A stretch of DNA of 64,000 nucleotides from Stratiolaelaps scimitus (GCA_019614645.1 JABWDB010000005.1:8092001-8156000); one strand, 5' to 3'. Shown: positions 1-15,002, counted from the first letter of the stretch. Numbers and translations are program-made. The notes: generated from the sequence alone by a model not told the origin.

Positions 1-616
1 TGTGGATGATTATCGTCACTTGAATGTATGTATTAGGCTCCGCTACAATATAACATTTCTATAATATAATACAATAATCACATCGAAGAATAACATCAAA
101 AACACAAATTCATTAGCACCACCGCGGCCACAGTAGTCCTTCAATTATTATTATTATTAAATTAACGCGATTTATAAATTAATATCATAATTATTATTAC
201 TAAATCAACGCGAGGTAAAGCGCCCTATGGTCTAGTAGCTTGGCCTTGAATGAGCGGAGAATTGCCTCCGGAAGGATTACCAGCCGCTCGCCTCTCACGA
301 TACACCGCCACGAATCGCCGCCGCCGCCAAAGTCACTATAACATCAGCTTTTTCTGCAGGGACACTATCAGAAGACGATAACGAGACTTGCTTGCTTGTC
401 TAGTTTGCTTTCACCCTTTTGTTTCGGTGGAGTCCGGAAGTGTTCGTGATATACAGCAGTACAACGGGTACAGGCGGACGCTGAGGCGTTTCAGCCGTTC
501 GCTGCTGATCTCGCTTTCGCTTTCGATGCGACTATCTCTCCACGACCACCTGCTACTGCAAGCGCGATCTAAATTCGATGCACGCGCACCTAATATAGAC
601 ACACAAATATATCGTC

Positions 617-655
617 ATACACACACATATATATATATATATATGTATATATATT
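617..655. repeat. (CA)n/(TA)n microsatellite
   Basis: A short CA run passes directly into an interrupted TA run. Compound CA/TA tracts of this kind recur through the window. Confidence 0.9.
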
Positions 656-3600
656 GTTGTTACTATTTTGATCCCAATCAATATCATCAACAACAGCGAA
701 TATATCGTCATAAATTGTTATATGGCGCGGCAACGGTACTCGTGACGGAATCCGCGTATAGCGGTACATTTCTTGTCATCCTTTCACTGAATGAAGTAAA
801 TGGCCGATACTTCAGCGAAGCAGAGATAGAGAGCGGGGCTGCGAGAGAGAGAGAGAGATAGATCTACAACGGCTACTACTACTACCACTACTGTTATCGA
901 CTCCATAGTTGTTGATTGCCTCCGATTCTGTTGATACGATCGATCCGTTCTCTGCCCTGCTTTGCCGTGTGTGTGCGTATGCCGATGACACTGTTCTATC
1001 TGCTGTCCGCAAGCAATTTCCAGACAACGTGTCTGATAGCGAACCGATTCCGCTTGCAGTTCCGTACAACGCCCGTTATCAGCGCATTCATCGTGTTGAT
1101 ACTTTCAATCGTTAGAAGATATCACAGCGGCGGCGGCGGCAGCGACAGCAAACGCTTTTTTTCGAAATGTACGTGCCAGTTCATATCTGTGGCAGATCCG
1201 TAGCAGGCTCTGATAGCTTCAGAGTTGGCTCGAAGAACAGGTGCGTCGGACTCCGTTGTCGCTGATGCTGGATGTTGCTGCTTAGCTCGGGCGGCGCATG
1301 GTTCCGTGCGTTGACAATAAATTAAAGCAAGTGCAACGGGAGAATGAAACAGGTCCAATGGGGGATACGACAGTAATATCGAATGGAGGGGAACGCGCCG
1401 GCAGAAAGAAATCAGTCAGGCCGTATACATATGACTACGAATGTACAGTGGAGCGCCAAGCGAGAGCAGGTAGCCTCCGGCTGCTGCTACAATCCACAGT
1501 GTGAAGGACGGATATTCGTGCAGCGTTAGAAACAAACGGCAAGAGGAGAAACATATCGTTACGGTTGATTCCCGCCTTCTTAGTCGAAGTGAGTGAAATG
1601 CACACGTGTTTCTAATGCTGGACCAAGCAGGGGTAGAGCTCTGTGGTGGAGACAGAGAATAGATTGGAACAGATGCTTGCTGGAACACAGCATGCATGGA
1701 ATCGTATGATTGCGGTTCGACCAGCGTTTCAGCGATGTCGAAAGCTGTGCAAAATCGACTCAAGTTAGCGACAAACAACATGTTCAAACGCTCGTAGATG
1801 CTGGTATACAGCCGGCTATGTATATGATATAATACAAGCCACATTGTGACAAAAAACAATATACAGAGGTAGTACCCTGGGAGTTACTTCCTCTAGTGCC
1901 AATTAGAAAATTATAGTAGTAATGAGTACTTAAACCTGATATCTACCTAAGCAACCACTTTTACAAATAAGTGACTCTTCAAACAGAGCCAAATACATTT
2001 TACTGCTCCCGTCATTATTTAATTAGTCACTCAGCCAGTGAACGAAAATTACAGTTATGATCACATGGTCGCAGCTGTTGTCTAGTGTCCACGCGTTCAC
2101 GGCGTACAATATTTGTCTAATTATTATATGAATAAATAACGCAAACTTACAGTCTAGTGTCGTATCGTGAATTTGCGAAAGCCGTATCTCAATATGAAAA
2201 TAAGGCCTTTCCCGACGTTCATATAACTCGGCTACCATCTTACCTTACCTATGACATCATGCGGTGTCATCAGGAAGAATCTAATGGATCTACTGTACCA
2301 GGTGGGCCAGTCGCCATTTTTCGCATGATCAATTGTAGAAGTCGTCAAGCAACAGCCATGATTCGGTCAAGAGAAAAAACGTGACGGCTGATAGATGACT
2401 AATCCGTCGCCGTTCGAAGTTAGGTAAGGCCATTCCATCAAGGCAGTCGTGTCGGGTAACCCGTCGGAGAAGCACAAAAAGGCTGAGCCTCAGGGACACA
2501 ATTAGCGGATAATGTTAATCATTGATTTGTCTGAGATGATTGAGAAGGCTAGAGTCGAATTCGCGCTCAAATCGCGTCTGCCGAGCGGATCCTTGGATCA
2601 TTAGATTCGACCTAAAATGTCATCGAGGCATCCCGGATGACAATATGTACCACAGCAGTGTTTTGAGCAACGAGTTGATCTCTGCTTCATCATTTATGCA
2701 CTCGAACAGATGTGACATTCGTCCACACGTTGAATAAGCAGATAGATAGTTGAGGCTGTGTTGAAATAATGATATGATATTATATAATTGCAATTGTTTT
2801 CCTATTTCGCGTCTGATGGGATATTTTTCGAGTTTGAAAAGCTGATTATACATTGAATAGAAATCAATTAAGGGACGTCGTGTTTTCTCGGCTTTGTTTT
2901 CTGGAAGATTTCGGCGGTAGTACATGATCCACATCCGTGACTCAGCCGTAGTTACCGGTGTGGAACTCAGAAACCCACTAGACCCGGGTTTTCGTCCTTC
3001 TCCAAGGCTCGTAAATCGCCAGGCATTGCTTCGATAACGAGCTTCTTAGGCTATAATTAGGTATTTGGATAAACACTTATGTTTCACCGAGGATAGTGCA
3101 GTAATTCTCACATTCATCAGCCTCGCAACAGCCACCGTGTGTACTCCACACAGATTTTGAGAACTATTCCAAAATGAGCTTAAAATGTTTTGCCTATTCA
3201 GAGTTCCCTCTGGCCAAAGGCGTTGTCCAGTCAAAGTTAGCCCCTGCAGGCTGGAAGCGGCAGTGGCTATTACAACACGTTCAACAGCAACTAACGAGAC
3301 TATTGAGCAGTCTCCTACTTCCGAGTGTTTCCTTGGACCTTGTCTAAGTACCTTGTAGATTGCATATGTTCATAGAATACTCGTGTATGCTTAGAGCTTT
3401 GAACATCCCCCTGCTGTTCTACGTGGTACGAAAAGACATCCTAAAGTGTCTATCCACCTACGCCGAGTCCATGCCTCATTAACGTCGTTGCACGAGTGAC
3501 CTTGAAAGTACTACGCGAGTACTTCGACGACAAGATGATCGGGCGGTGAATGAATACGTTCCCTTCTCGAAGCGCACGTCACACACACACACACACTTCG

Positions 3601-5053
3601 TTTTTTGGCCGTACGCGTTAGCTATAATCATCTGTCAGTATTACAGGTCCTCATTTACCTCAACCTCAGACGTTGTTCCAGCTGTATCGTTCAGCACGGC
3701 GCTGCTACCGCTGTGTGTATGCTGCCCCGGTCGGGGGAGAAAGTGCCACGGTGTTTCAGAAGATGAAATCGATCACAGCCAAATCGGCGGCCGGGCGACC
3801 TTCAAGCAGCGTCACTACAGAACTCGGAACTTCACTCCGGCTCAGACAGAAGCCGGCCAGAAATCCACATTGTATTGTACTCGGCTCCAGCCGCTGCCCC
3901 CCCCCCCCCCCGAAGTGTGTTGTAAGGCCCAAATCGTCGTTCTTCGAATCGTGTCGGAAGATTTACAACGATCGACAGCGGCCAGCAGCCGAGAACCCAC
4001 GAGAGCGAGTGAGATTTCTGATTCTGGCTGTTCGGCCGGCCGATTCCAACGACGACGCGAAGAAATGCCATTGAGGCAACAGAAATCAATTACACGCCAT
4101 CGAGTAGACGGGCGAAACATAATAGAACAATACACGATATATGCCAAACGTACATTTTACCAATATATCTAATAACTAATAATAATAATAATCATATCGC
4201 AGTACGTCACGCTGCAAGAGCTCATATGTATCTGATGTTCATAGATTAGTAACAGTGATACTAGTTCGTTGCAGTTCTGCAATGAGAAAGTCGGCGGGAC
4301 GAGGTACCCGATGTCGTGCTCACGACAAAGTAATGACAGGCCTTTGACGAGCTCGCTTCAAATAAATCGAGAAATAGTTCTATTGAGAACGATTGGGTCT
4401 GATCGTTGGCACAAAGATATAGTGGTGTTAATTGATTGTGATACTTTTAAAGTAAACTTCAAGCGTTTCGTTTTTAGCGGTAATAATTGATCTTGAATAA
4501 TTACAAGGCGTCTATGTGACCTTGACTTAGAAATATAGCGGTTACAACGCGAAGGTGAATCTGATTCCTGGGCCTAGATCCCTGATCATATTGCTTCGTT
4601 CATTGCCAGCATCGTACGAGACAGGAGCAGGTGAATTTTGCAAAAAATAATTACTTAAGATATTCGATCCCTTGCTCGAGCAGCACGACCCTGCAGCACA
4701 CTGTAGTGCCAGGTAGAAAGTGACGAAATTTCCGCAGTGTACTACGTTTTGAAGTACAGGGGTTTGGAACTTAGAGACTAGAGAAGCACCTCTGAACAGT
4801 TGTGTTGCGTATTTAGATTTTGACCGGGTTCGGTAGTTACAGCTTTATGTGCGATCAACTTACGAGACCCAAGAGCTGCCGATCGAAAAACTTCTCTGAC
4901 CACTATTTTCGCGCTTAAAGCAACCGCTGCTGGGGCCGCGAGGATTGCACGTGATAATGAAGGCGAACGCGGTGTGTCTTGTAGAATCAAATGAGTCACT
5001 CGGAAAGGTCGCAGTACCTAAGTAAGAGGAAGACGGAAATTACTTTCTTTCCA

Positions 5054-5083
5054 ACACACACATATATATATATATATATATAT
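5054..5083. repeat. (CA)n(TA)n microsatellite
   Basis: Four CA units run into about twelve TA units with no interruption. Confidence 0.9.
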
Positions 5084-6362
5084 GATTATTATAACACAAT
5101 ACAAGTTCGATATAATGATGCCATCCCTGATGTGAACGAGGACCATAACAGTGTGCCTGAAAAAACTACAATCATAATGTTACTTAACAGTCCTTAATGT
5201 ATGCAATACAAACAAGCAAGCTGTGTGACGGTGATAAAATAATAATAATAGGCTAATTGATGTTGGCGGTCGCTGTCAAGAGGCGAGAGATTAATCCTAT
5301 TCTAATGTAGACAGGGCCCTCAAATATTTGCCATTGTACTCCTTAGTATTTAGATAAACAAGTGCAATTTAGCTCGCGAGATGGCCCATGTATGTGCCGC
5401 AAGCCCGTGTACGACGCATGGTGTTTACACCGATGGGATTTGTTGAGTTCGCATGTTTCCATGATTTGCCCATATCCTCCGAACAAAATCATTATTATTG
5501 TTATTTTCTCAGTTCTCTGATACTGCGGCCTTTTTCTTAATGAGAATATAATTATGCATGAAAAATATTGTTATCCTTCCTGTTACTATTCAATGTTATT
5601 AAGAGCTTCAATATGAAAAAAAAGCCTACATGTTCATAACGTTCCAACCTTCCGTTACAGGTAAGTGCCAACGTCCATCGAATACAATCAGGAGGAATTC
5701 TCTTACGCGAGACAAGCCCGGAATGGCAGCCAATTCACTGTTATATCGTTTGTCGACGGAGTCGAGACTGCAGACGCGCCCACACAAATGGTAGTTTTAT
5801 CTAACATGCTGATACGTACTCTTTCTTTCAGTCTGTCCATACATAGCTCGAAGTATCCAATCAGAGCACAGAAACGTCTGAGTTTATATGAGTGAATATG
5901 GGCGTGTGTGGGTAGGTGTTTGTTTAGTTAGCCTAAATGGAAAATATCGCCATCGTCATGAGAAAACCCGCAAATATAATAAAAATAGTGTGACGACTAC
6001 GTGAGGGCTACGTGAGGTGCGGTGAAGATCACTGTCAAGATTGTATTATGCAAATGTGCAATTCAATCTGATTCTGTGACCCGAGTATCAGCTCTGATTC
6101 GGTTCGTTTCATTTGGCCAATATTTGAACCAGTCGTGGAGAAACGATTACAGTGGATAGCTTGGTGGTTATTCCCATAACGTGTTGCGCATCCTGTGATC
6201 GCATCCTCTGCGCACGAATAAGCATACATTAATCTGAACAGATTGATCGATCAATCATGCAGTCATCCTGATACGTTTGCCTGCAACGACTTTTCTACGA
6301 ACTCTGATTAGGCGGAACTACCTGTGAGCAGGAAATAAGGTCAAGAGACGGGTATCAAACTA

Positions 6363-6389
6363 CATAATAATAATAATAATAATAATAAA
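6363..6389. repeat. (TAA)n microsatellite
   Basis: Nine consecutive TAA units. Further AT-rich TAA-like sequence follows near 6.51 kb. Confidence 0.9.
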
Positions 6390-7489
6390 TCGGATAGATT
6401 AAGAATAGCATAGATACGATCAGTGAGCAAAACGTTATGTCTCCAGCATCAGACATTTAACTTGATTATTTATCGATTTTTTAATGCTTACCCTGACACA
6501 ATACTAATAATAATAAAAATAATAATAAAAGCAATACTCAACTTAAAATACTTAGTAACCTATTTTTTGTATTCTTATTTGATTTATAATAATACACCAA
6601 TTTTGTTCTATTGACCCTAAAGTGGGTTATGGATATGAATGATAAGTGTGTATTTCAAGATGCAGTGTACACAGACACTATATCTGGCGCAAAGCAATAA
6701 CTAGATCTACATAAAATCGAATTGCCGAATTTTCACCGAACGTAGCCAGTGACAGCTGTCGCGTTAGTTTAAGCCTGTATGATTGAATCTAATCATTTTT
6801 CTGTTACATCAGGTGATCAATATCAGAGTGGTTGTTGAGCCGATGGTGCTCATTTTTCCTGCACAGATTACTGTTTTTTACAACTAGCAAACACGGATGC
6901 TTAATACGCACAGCATTGAGCACATCGCACCTGTGCAGGTGGCCGCGCACCGCAAAATCGCGTGGCGCCCGCTGAAACCAGCCAACCAGGGTTCCAAGAC
7001 GGGTACCTAGATATCTGGACACCTGTGACCTCTGACTTCCGTGTTGCATCATCGCAGCATGCATCACCTAATCATCCGTATACCATACCCGCCTACGTAG
7101 ACGGCAATCGATAAGAAACACATGAATAACGTGTCAGAAAATTGAGCAACGAGGAAACTTGCCGAAACCAAATTATTGCTGCACGACTAGATCAGGTCGG
7201 CGGCTTGAGTAGGATCATGCCGTCAAATCCCACCGTGGCCTCAAGGATGTGTGGCTTTGTCCTCAATTGATATGTGCTGTAGTAATGCCACGATGCGGAT
7301 ACGTTTCGAGAATGTGCGATGAGAGAGGGGCAGCTCAGGGCGCTTCAACCGACGGCGGAAGTCCATTGTTAGGTTAGCCACTTTGTCGCTCCGGATAAGA
7401 ACCTTATAGCGAACGATATTGGAAATCTTGTGGACTTAGGCTGTCAACAACGTGAAAAGGGGGAAGTCAGAGGTCGCAGGTGTCCAGGT

Positions 7490-7492
<3 letters not shown>

Positions 7493-7520
<28 letters not shown>
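7493..7520. repeat. (TA)n microsatellite
   Basis: About fourteen uninterrupted TA units. Confidence 0.9.
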
Positions 7521-7521
<1 letters not shown>

Positions 7522-8288
7522 GGCGGTTTAGAAAAACTCTAGGATTGTTCGTCCCCTGCCAAAACTCTGCCGACCGTGATAGTGTTATTAAACGCGTTTT
7601 TTTATTTACTCTCTTATCACCGAATGTGGTTGTTCATTTAATGAATTCTACGTACTGTTGATTTTACAGGGACATAGCTTTGTCGGCTGCTAGGGCTGGA
7701 GCCGTCCATCACCGATACCACCACTATCCTCGTTCCCCATTAAACACGGCCCCAACAGATATAGATATATATATATATATATAATTCATCAGTGCACGAA
7801 TTGAGGAAATCTTTTCTGTGACCGTTTCTGGACGATGAGAAGCGCATCTTTCCTACGCCACTTCTTCCTGCACCACGACGGCACTGCAGTACACGCAAGG
7901 TCAACCGAAGCGGCAGAGCGTCGCATTATCGATGGCGGCCTGTGAAACGTACACATAGCTACAAGGTGGCTTATTTTACAACGTCACAAACGAACGAATT
8001 TCTCCCTCTCTCTGTTTGTTTGTTTGGTGACGGCTTGCGTAGCTCACCGTTATCCTATGATATAATGGCGGCCATGCCAGCGCCTTTTATTGCAGACGTT
8101 CGTTCCTTTCCCTGATGATTGGTCGCTTAGTTTGCCCATGCTGCGCTGAGCCTTACGGGCCGCCACTGATCAATAAATCCGTTCTTGATTTGATGGACAA
8201 GACTGCGTCAATCAGTAGTCTAGTTGCAGCTCACACTATTTTGCTTTTTTTTTACCATTGGATACGAGCTAGTTAAACCATTAAGGAA

Positions 8289-8328
8289 AGTATATATATA
8301 TATATATATCTGTATATATATATATATG
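8289..8328. repeat. Interrupted (TA)n microsatellite
   Basis: Two TA runs separated by a CTG interruption. Confidence 0.85.
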
Positions 8329-11300
8329 CAATGTTTTGAGCTGAATTTCTCATCTATCGCTATACTAAATTAGCCGGTTTCTTTTCGCGCGATATATCAT
8401 CACGTCTCCCAGAAATGTCTCCCTGTTCAAGAACCACTTATCGGTCGATAGACGGATAGCTCCTCTGTTCAGTTTCTTATGACGACTTCAAAAATAGATC
8501 TGCGATCTTTTTTTAGACTTTTTTCCTGGCAATAGCAGCCGCAGCATCAGAACAACCCCCGCTCCTCCGCCAAGGACTTTGCCAAACTTTCAATTCGGAC
8601 AGCTGCCCCGCACTTGTTTCTGACCACGGTCGACGAGGCAGCAACGCCGTTGGCGGTGCGCCCACAGAAGTAGGCATGCCGTTGATTCGAGCTTTGGTGT
8701 AAGGGTCTCGGATATCTACCTTTGCAACGAATGCTGCTGTTTCATATCGAGCCGTCGCCGGTGTTTTTGGCCTTCCTTTCGGCGAACTGTCGTCTTATTT
8801 AATTTGCTGCTGAGAGGTCCTCGCGTGTTTGCTCAGATTATATGGAGCGTGCCGTTGAAACACGAGCTGTTGCGTCTACCGTTGCCACTGTCCAAATGGC
8901 ATTGGACGTTTGGCTGCTTGGTTGCGATTTGCGCATCGGATACGGTACATTGTCTCGTATTTGACACCTGTTCTTCGCTTATATAGTGCGCACACATAGG
9001 CAACAGTACGGCTAGACGTTTCGCGTGAAATTCAATTGGCTGGTCGAGGCGCCGGTGCCGATTTCACCGAAGAAGGTTAGCTCCCACTTGATTTGAATTT
9101 ACAGTTACCACTGGTTGAAAATTGTCGTTTTGGCCATCCACTGCGCCACTGTCCCGTATTGCCCGACTCAAGCGATGCAAAACGCGTTCGAGCACACATC
9201 ACAGTGTACCTAGGGGACGCGGCTCGGATAAGTCGGGTATCGGTAGTGGAGCGTGTTCCAAGTGGCCAACACTATTTTATTTAGGTGGCCGGTCCAAATT
9301 CAGCCGCCGCTGGCCTTAGAGAGGTGTGGATTTTTCCATGCTATTAACATTTCGCGTAGTAATGCCGTCGTACGCATAATTAGTACCGATAAAGGTCTGC
9401 TGGAGAAGGGCTAGGTGATCTTCAGCCACTAAAACGAAAGGAAGCTAATTAATATTGATCTGCACTTGTTCCATTGTCCAATTGCTCATTTGTGGACTGA
9501 GAACGCCAAAGATGTGATATGAGACAATTTTCTGCATGCATTAGTATGCATTGTACTTGTGCGGCTATCTGATACACAGCGGAGCGAGGGATAACGCTGA
9601 GATCTAATATCGTTCATCCGCCTCCTCCCCCCCCCACGAACTAACTAAAGCTCTGTTTAGATGTACTGATATAGAACAAACTATCTCTTTGATCGTTGCT
9701 ATGACACAGCTCGTGCAGGGTCTGTGGGGTAACGAAACACGTAGACATGTACGGGTCGATGGGCCCTGAGTTGATATTGGGCTGCCTTGATGCTATTTTG
9801 GGTGCAACCATATGCCCACTCTATCAACGATTCGCTGCGTCGTCTTTAGAATAGTAACATACTCTCATCGACCTCCATTACGTGACTACCTTGCGTCGGA
9901 TCCAAACATGTTTCTCGGAGTTTCGCCATGATGCTTACTGTCTAGAACTGCAAGAACCTATTTTCCTCGAGATGTTTCAGGTACATCAACAGCGTTCGAA
10001 ATACACGTTCTGGGAATTTCCTATGCGTATGTCTCTGCCTTCAATGACTCTGTTTAATATTATACGAATAATATACTGATAGAACGCGTAACGCAAAGGA
10101 GTATCTGTACAAGGATCTGGTAGAGACGTGTGTACGTTCAACTACTGGGGCGTCTCGATGATTTCACCAGACAAGACTACAGACAAACGCACGTAGAAGA
10201 TCCTATATCGGTGTCTTTTACATATCGTTTTGAGAGATTGCGATCGTTAATTGTCACCGTTGAACCAGTGTTGCGGTCGACTAAAAAGCAACGGAGCAGT
10301 CCACCGAAAAATATAAAAACAGCTCACAATTGATACCCAACCTGAACGACCCTATTCGAAATTGAAGAACACGTAAGATACAGTTTCTCTCATGGATAAA
10401 CAATTCGTCCGAATTCAAAAGATCACGTTGGAATCTGCAGGCGATAGGTCCCACTGTCTAAAGTGCTAAGAGATTCGGGTCCATCTTGGACTAGTTTGCG
10501 CCAACATCCCGAGAAATTGGTGGATGTCCAGCACTTTTCATATGGAGTGTCAAATATATCATATTTGCACCGTGCATTGAATGTTGTGAATCCGGTTGTT
10601 GCATATGCAGGACGAATTGTACATGTTGCATTAACTTGAATGTTTGTTCGAATACCTTCGTGGTGATGCGATGCCACATGTCGACTCGTCACGGCCCCCG
10701 ATTGATTTTAATATTTGTCTCTATGATTATTGTGGACTGTCTTGGCATGGCACACGACTGTACAACGAACACATTGTACTTGAGAATAATTTAGCAACCA
10801 ATCACTACTAGGTGATTGGGCAAGATGCCGCCTGAACCTGAACCTGAACTCCCCCGTTGCCAATTTTGTTGCCACTGTCACCACACCGCATCAAACCTTT
10901 TCCACCGTTGGTCGCGTATTGTCAGGGACACGAATGCCAAGAGAAATCCCCTGATCGTGACTTTACTTCCCTATCATGGACTCATGAAGGTGACGAACTG
11001 ATCGAAAACTCAAAACAGAATAGGGACCGATGCCGCTACCAACGCATTGATGTCATTTCTGCGATAGGCAGAACGTTGGCCCCGCACACACGATGGAAAA
11101 CTCGTGCACATTTCCCCTTGTGATAATGTTCTTCAAAGGGACTGGCTCCTCTCTCGATTGTCGCCGCAGCACTACAACACGTGCGCAAGGACCACAACAG
11201 AGAATTTTCAACAACCACTTACGTTACACGAATTCGTCGAGCAGGCAATGCGTCACCACTCGCGACGATACCAACATGAGCATGCCCGAATCATCGTGGT

Positions 11301-12338
11301 CATCATGAAAGCTGTTGGGTCAGCGGGAGGTCTACATTATTCGATGTCGCGCTGGGTCCCGACACTTGCTCCTTCAAGTTGAGCTAATCTCAGTTTTTGT
11401 GGAAGACTCGCCTTGTGTTTTTGGGTCGCTCCGGCGCGCAAACGCAAATTGTTCGTTGGTCCCTTGGCCACTGATTCAGTACAGCTTCATAACCGTAGCC
11501 ACTAGGGGAAAGATGTCGTCACATATAGTTTTAACTATCCGGTCCAATTCGACTTTCCAAGCTACTCTTCGCTCGCCTCAGCTTCGTGTTGTTTATTGTT
11601 GTTAGATTTATCATTGCTTGCCAAATTCATTCGTTCGAGTCATCTCCATCTCTCCTTCGAATGTCCTGTTCGGGCGCACACTGACTCATCATCTTCCCGG
11701 AGATTTCTTCTCCGCCAGAATCCGGTTCGCTTCGTTGCCCGTTAGCTCTAGAGAGGTGCGATTAGCGTCTATCTGATTGGACAGCGATATGTCCCCGCTA
11801 CAATCCTGTCTCATGAACAAACCTGATGCCATATATTATAACTGTGATGACATGTTAGACTTGCCTCACCAACATTTCGAGGTTAGACGAACTATCGAGT
11901 TAGTTTTATTATATAATAAATAAGATGTTGTTTTTTTTAAATTAAAATACTATAATATAGAAGCACTCTCTTATTCCATATACTCCGAAAGTGTTCTTTT
12001 ATTCAAACATACAATAATTAACATACAGTTATTCCATATTATTCTGCCTCTTAAAATATACAATAATTAGAGACGCAGTTGTGAACTCGGTGGCAGGCCG
12101 AGGCCGTCACAGGTGTAAGGTTATTTCTGCGCTCGCCGTTGCTGCCTTTGACAGATTACGCTAATTGTTACGTGTCTATACAGTGTGTTGTAATGCTGGT
12201 ATGGCTATTGTTGTTATTGTTAATATTTCTGTTATTTCTGTTGTTGTTCTTGTTGCTTTTATTGCTGCTGTGATGTTGTTGATCCTTACTCTCGAGCTGC
12301 TCTCTTGTCAGCAACTTCTATTCTTGTTACCTTCTCAA

Positions 12339-12388
12339 AGCAGCAGCGGCAACAGCGGCAGCGGCAGCAGCCGCAGCAACAGCGCTGT
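12339..12388. repeat. CAG/CGG-type trinucleotide patch
   Basis: Imperfect CAG, CGG and CAA triplets. They keep several frames open on both strands and generate the 293-codon frame that spans 12165-13046, which I do not accept as a gene. Confidence 0.7.
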
Positions 12389-14027
12389 TGGTGATACACC
12401 CCCAGCAGAAGAAGCAAGGCACCCACAGCACCATCAGCAGCTCGGACGATGGTGCTCATCGCGCCATCGCACGGCCATTGCTCACAGTGGCTGTTGTGGT
12501 GATGGTTGCGTTGTTCCTTCAGTTCTTTCCCTTCGATGTTGGTGTCCCTGGTGCCCTCACCAGCAAGCGTTTCTTGCTTACCACAGCGGACGACTATTAG
12601 CCCAAGCAATAGCACACACGTCCACACTATTGCGGCTGCTACGGCAACAACACTATTACTTCTGCCGACGCCACACTACGCTGCACTACGAGTCACTCGC
12701 ACACGCGTCCATTGCTAGCAGTGGACGCTGCTGCTGCTGTTGCGGCTACTCCAACTTCTGCTCGGTAGAACGACTTCAACGAATGAGTCATCTCTCGGGA
12801 GTGGGCATCTCTTCTGCAGCGAAGCACAGTCGGCTCTACGGCCCCCGACTGAGTGAACTGCCGTTAGCATCGCGAGCATCGGCTCAGGTGGATCCGGATC
12901 CGTCGGCGGGTGACCCCTGCATAGGTCGGTGGCTCGGTCCGGTCGATCGGGTTCGCCGCAGACACGAAAGGCTAGCTAACCCATGCAAGTTAACTCAACA
13001 AAGGCGACCTTCCGCTTCGAGAGTGATCCCAAAGCGATTCAGTTAGCGAGAAGGCGCGGTCGAACGAAGGCCTCGACTTTGTACTCGACTTTGCAATCGT
13101 TGATATTTACTCAACGATCGTCGGCGCTGTGTGGCGGAAAAAATATGGGAATAAACCTTCGCTCGCCAGCTACTACTGCTACTACCGTGGTTATCTGTTG
13201 TGGCTAGAGGTTTGAGTGGCACATGTGACGCCATTTGTGAACGGCCGAGGATTCGACCGAGCCATTTCGGGCTCCTCCGTAATGTAACCTTATGCTCGCA
13301 AGTTTCGAATGTTGGGTATCAACCAACATCGTCTGCCTGCTATGTACACCAAGGATTCATGTAGCCTGACAAGTAAACAGAGAGCCGGGCCATATCCTCG
13401 ATTCCATCAGACAGCAACAAAACCGGATACATCCATGACGAAGTGCTCGTGCAGCGAACATCTCGACGAGGATGATGACAACAATAGTGAGCTTGTGTTT
13501 GGTTTCGCTGGCATACAAAAATGCAACCCAGTAGAACAGTTGTGATTTGTGATAAACCACGTTCGATACGAGGATTCGAGTTAAGCGGATTCATTCCGTT
13601 GGACTGAACGACGACAACCGCCAGCACTCACTGAACGTTCGGAACATGTCAACTTAGTGATGGACCTCCGTCTGGAGGTTTGACAACGTAATCATCTGAA
13701 CAAAAGGGCAGATCATACGAGATGTCGGAATTATACTCGTCGCTCATCACGAGGCTTGCCGGCATGCAATGCCCAGCAAGGGTAGGCATGGTTTTCAAAT
13801 ACAATTACCGCTGTGCCAGTATACAAAATCAACATGTTTGCCTATAGTTTCCTCTGTGGTTTTACCAGTTGAACCGGTGTTCGTTGTGCTCGGTGACCCG
13901 TGCGATGATGCCAAGTACTGGTACACACAAAAACGCTTTTCGGGCTCACTCTCAGCCAACATTTCAAGTCCACAGTACTACATTCGCATTGCTTCGTACG
14001 ACGGACACAATAAATGCAAATGGGCAA

Positions 14028-14094
14028 CGATGGGGATCGAACCCGCATACCTCAGCAGGTTGAAGGGCGTACACGAATACAGCACGCCAGCGGG
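14028..14094 (-). repeat. tRNA-derived SINE piece (Pol III box A/B)
   Basis: On the minus strand a box-A-like motif (TGGCGTGCTGTATTCG) is followed after about 30 nt by a good box B (GCGGGTTCGATCCCC). This is the layout of a tRNA or tRNA-derived SINE head. A clean cloverleaf is not evident, so a SINE head or tRNA relic is more likely than a working tRNA gene. Confidence 0.5.
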
Positions 14095-14930
14095 ATCGAC
14101 AAGTACTGTTGTACAGGCGTGTTTTGATACGACATGGTTAACGGTGGTTGAGATGTGTCGCGAAAGGTCACCCTGCAAGTAGACACCGGTGGTATAGCAC
14201 GTACAGCCTGCTGGTTAGGTGTTTTTGCGCGTACCGAACACAAAATCGTTCTGTATCCGTGAATCACCTTGGGTGAATAGCCTAATATGCATATGCTAAT
14301 ATGGATATCCCGCTGAAATTGCGGCTGATCAGAAGCAACGCTTGTGATCAAATAACAGCAATAAACAAAAGAAAAAATAGTTTATTTCATTGGCTAGGCC
14401 GCAGCTGAATAAACGATACTCGACTACGGCGTCAGTGCCGAATGTGTATGGAATCAGTGTCGAATCGTTAGGGATAATGCAATCTATCTCTTTTGAGTAT
14501 TGCCAAGTATATACCTACGCATGGATCATGTAATCTGCGAACCAGTTGGCCTTCCCATGACCAAGCATAGTAGGATTTTCGTTTCTTATGCAGGGAAGAC
14601 GGAGAATATATTACACATCTCATACCAAAAGATCACACTACGAGAACAGGCGGGGACGATTTTTGACAAGCAAATGGGTCTCATTGACTATTTGTTTATA
14701 TTATTGTACAATACAGTGTGTACATTTTATTAATTATCTTCGGTGGAGAGGTTTCGGCCCGATTTGAATCGAGACTATTATATTTGCATTATTTCAACAG
14801 AGGGAAAACTCGACAAACATCTGAGGCTATCCGACTTTGAACTCATTTTAAAGTGAAGTGAAGTAAAGCCGTGTTGGTTTATAATTCAATGAACTGCAAT
14901 TGTTACAATGCTTAAATTCCCATATATGTC

Positions 14931-15002
14931 ATCATCATCATCATGCAGCGGGACTCGAATCTGTGGCCTCAGGCTGTTTACAGCCAGAGAAAGAACAGCT
15001 GC
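14931..15002 (-). repeat. tRNA-derived SINE piece with (ATG)n tail
   Basis: The minus strand has a box B (GATTCGAGTCCC) bracketed by short complementary ends GCAGC and GCTGC, then an (ATG)n tail. It shares CTCTGGCTGTAAA and GAGGCC blocks, in order, with the tRNA-like piece at 59.96-60.01 kb, so the two look like copies of one SINE family. Confidence 0.55.

Larger units (their letters stand above)
1..13990. other. Non-coding stretch, no supported gene
   Basis: I see no exon here that combines conserved protein sequence with consistent splice borders. Open frames up to 293 codons exist, but they lie in low-complexity or randomly open sequence and match no family I know. The stretch holds several (AT)n and (AAT)n microsatellites and one CAG/CTG-rich patch near 12.34 kb. 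It could be intergenic, or partly a long 5' intron of the ligase gene that starts (as seen) at 30.19 kb. Confidence 0.5.

Noticed and set aside
3546..4172. 208-codon plus-strand frame with overlapping open frames on both strands
   Set aside because: Several frames are open at once in GC-rich sequence with a poly(C) run; no recognisable protein.
8520..9320. Stretch with several open frames suggestive of an old retroelement
   Set aside because: No reverse transcriptase, protease or integrase motif could be read in any frame.
12165..13046. 293-codon plus-strand frame, the longest in the left third
   Set aside because: Driven by Val/Ile/Leu- and Ser/Gly-rich trinucleotide sequence; other frames are equally open; no domain, signal or splice support.
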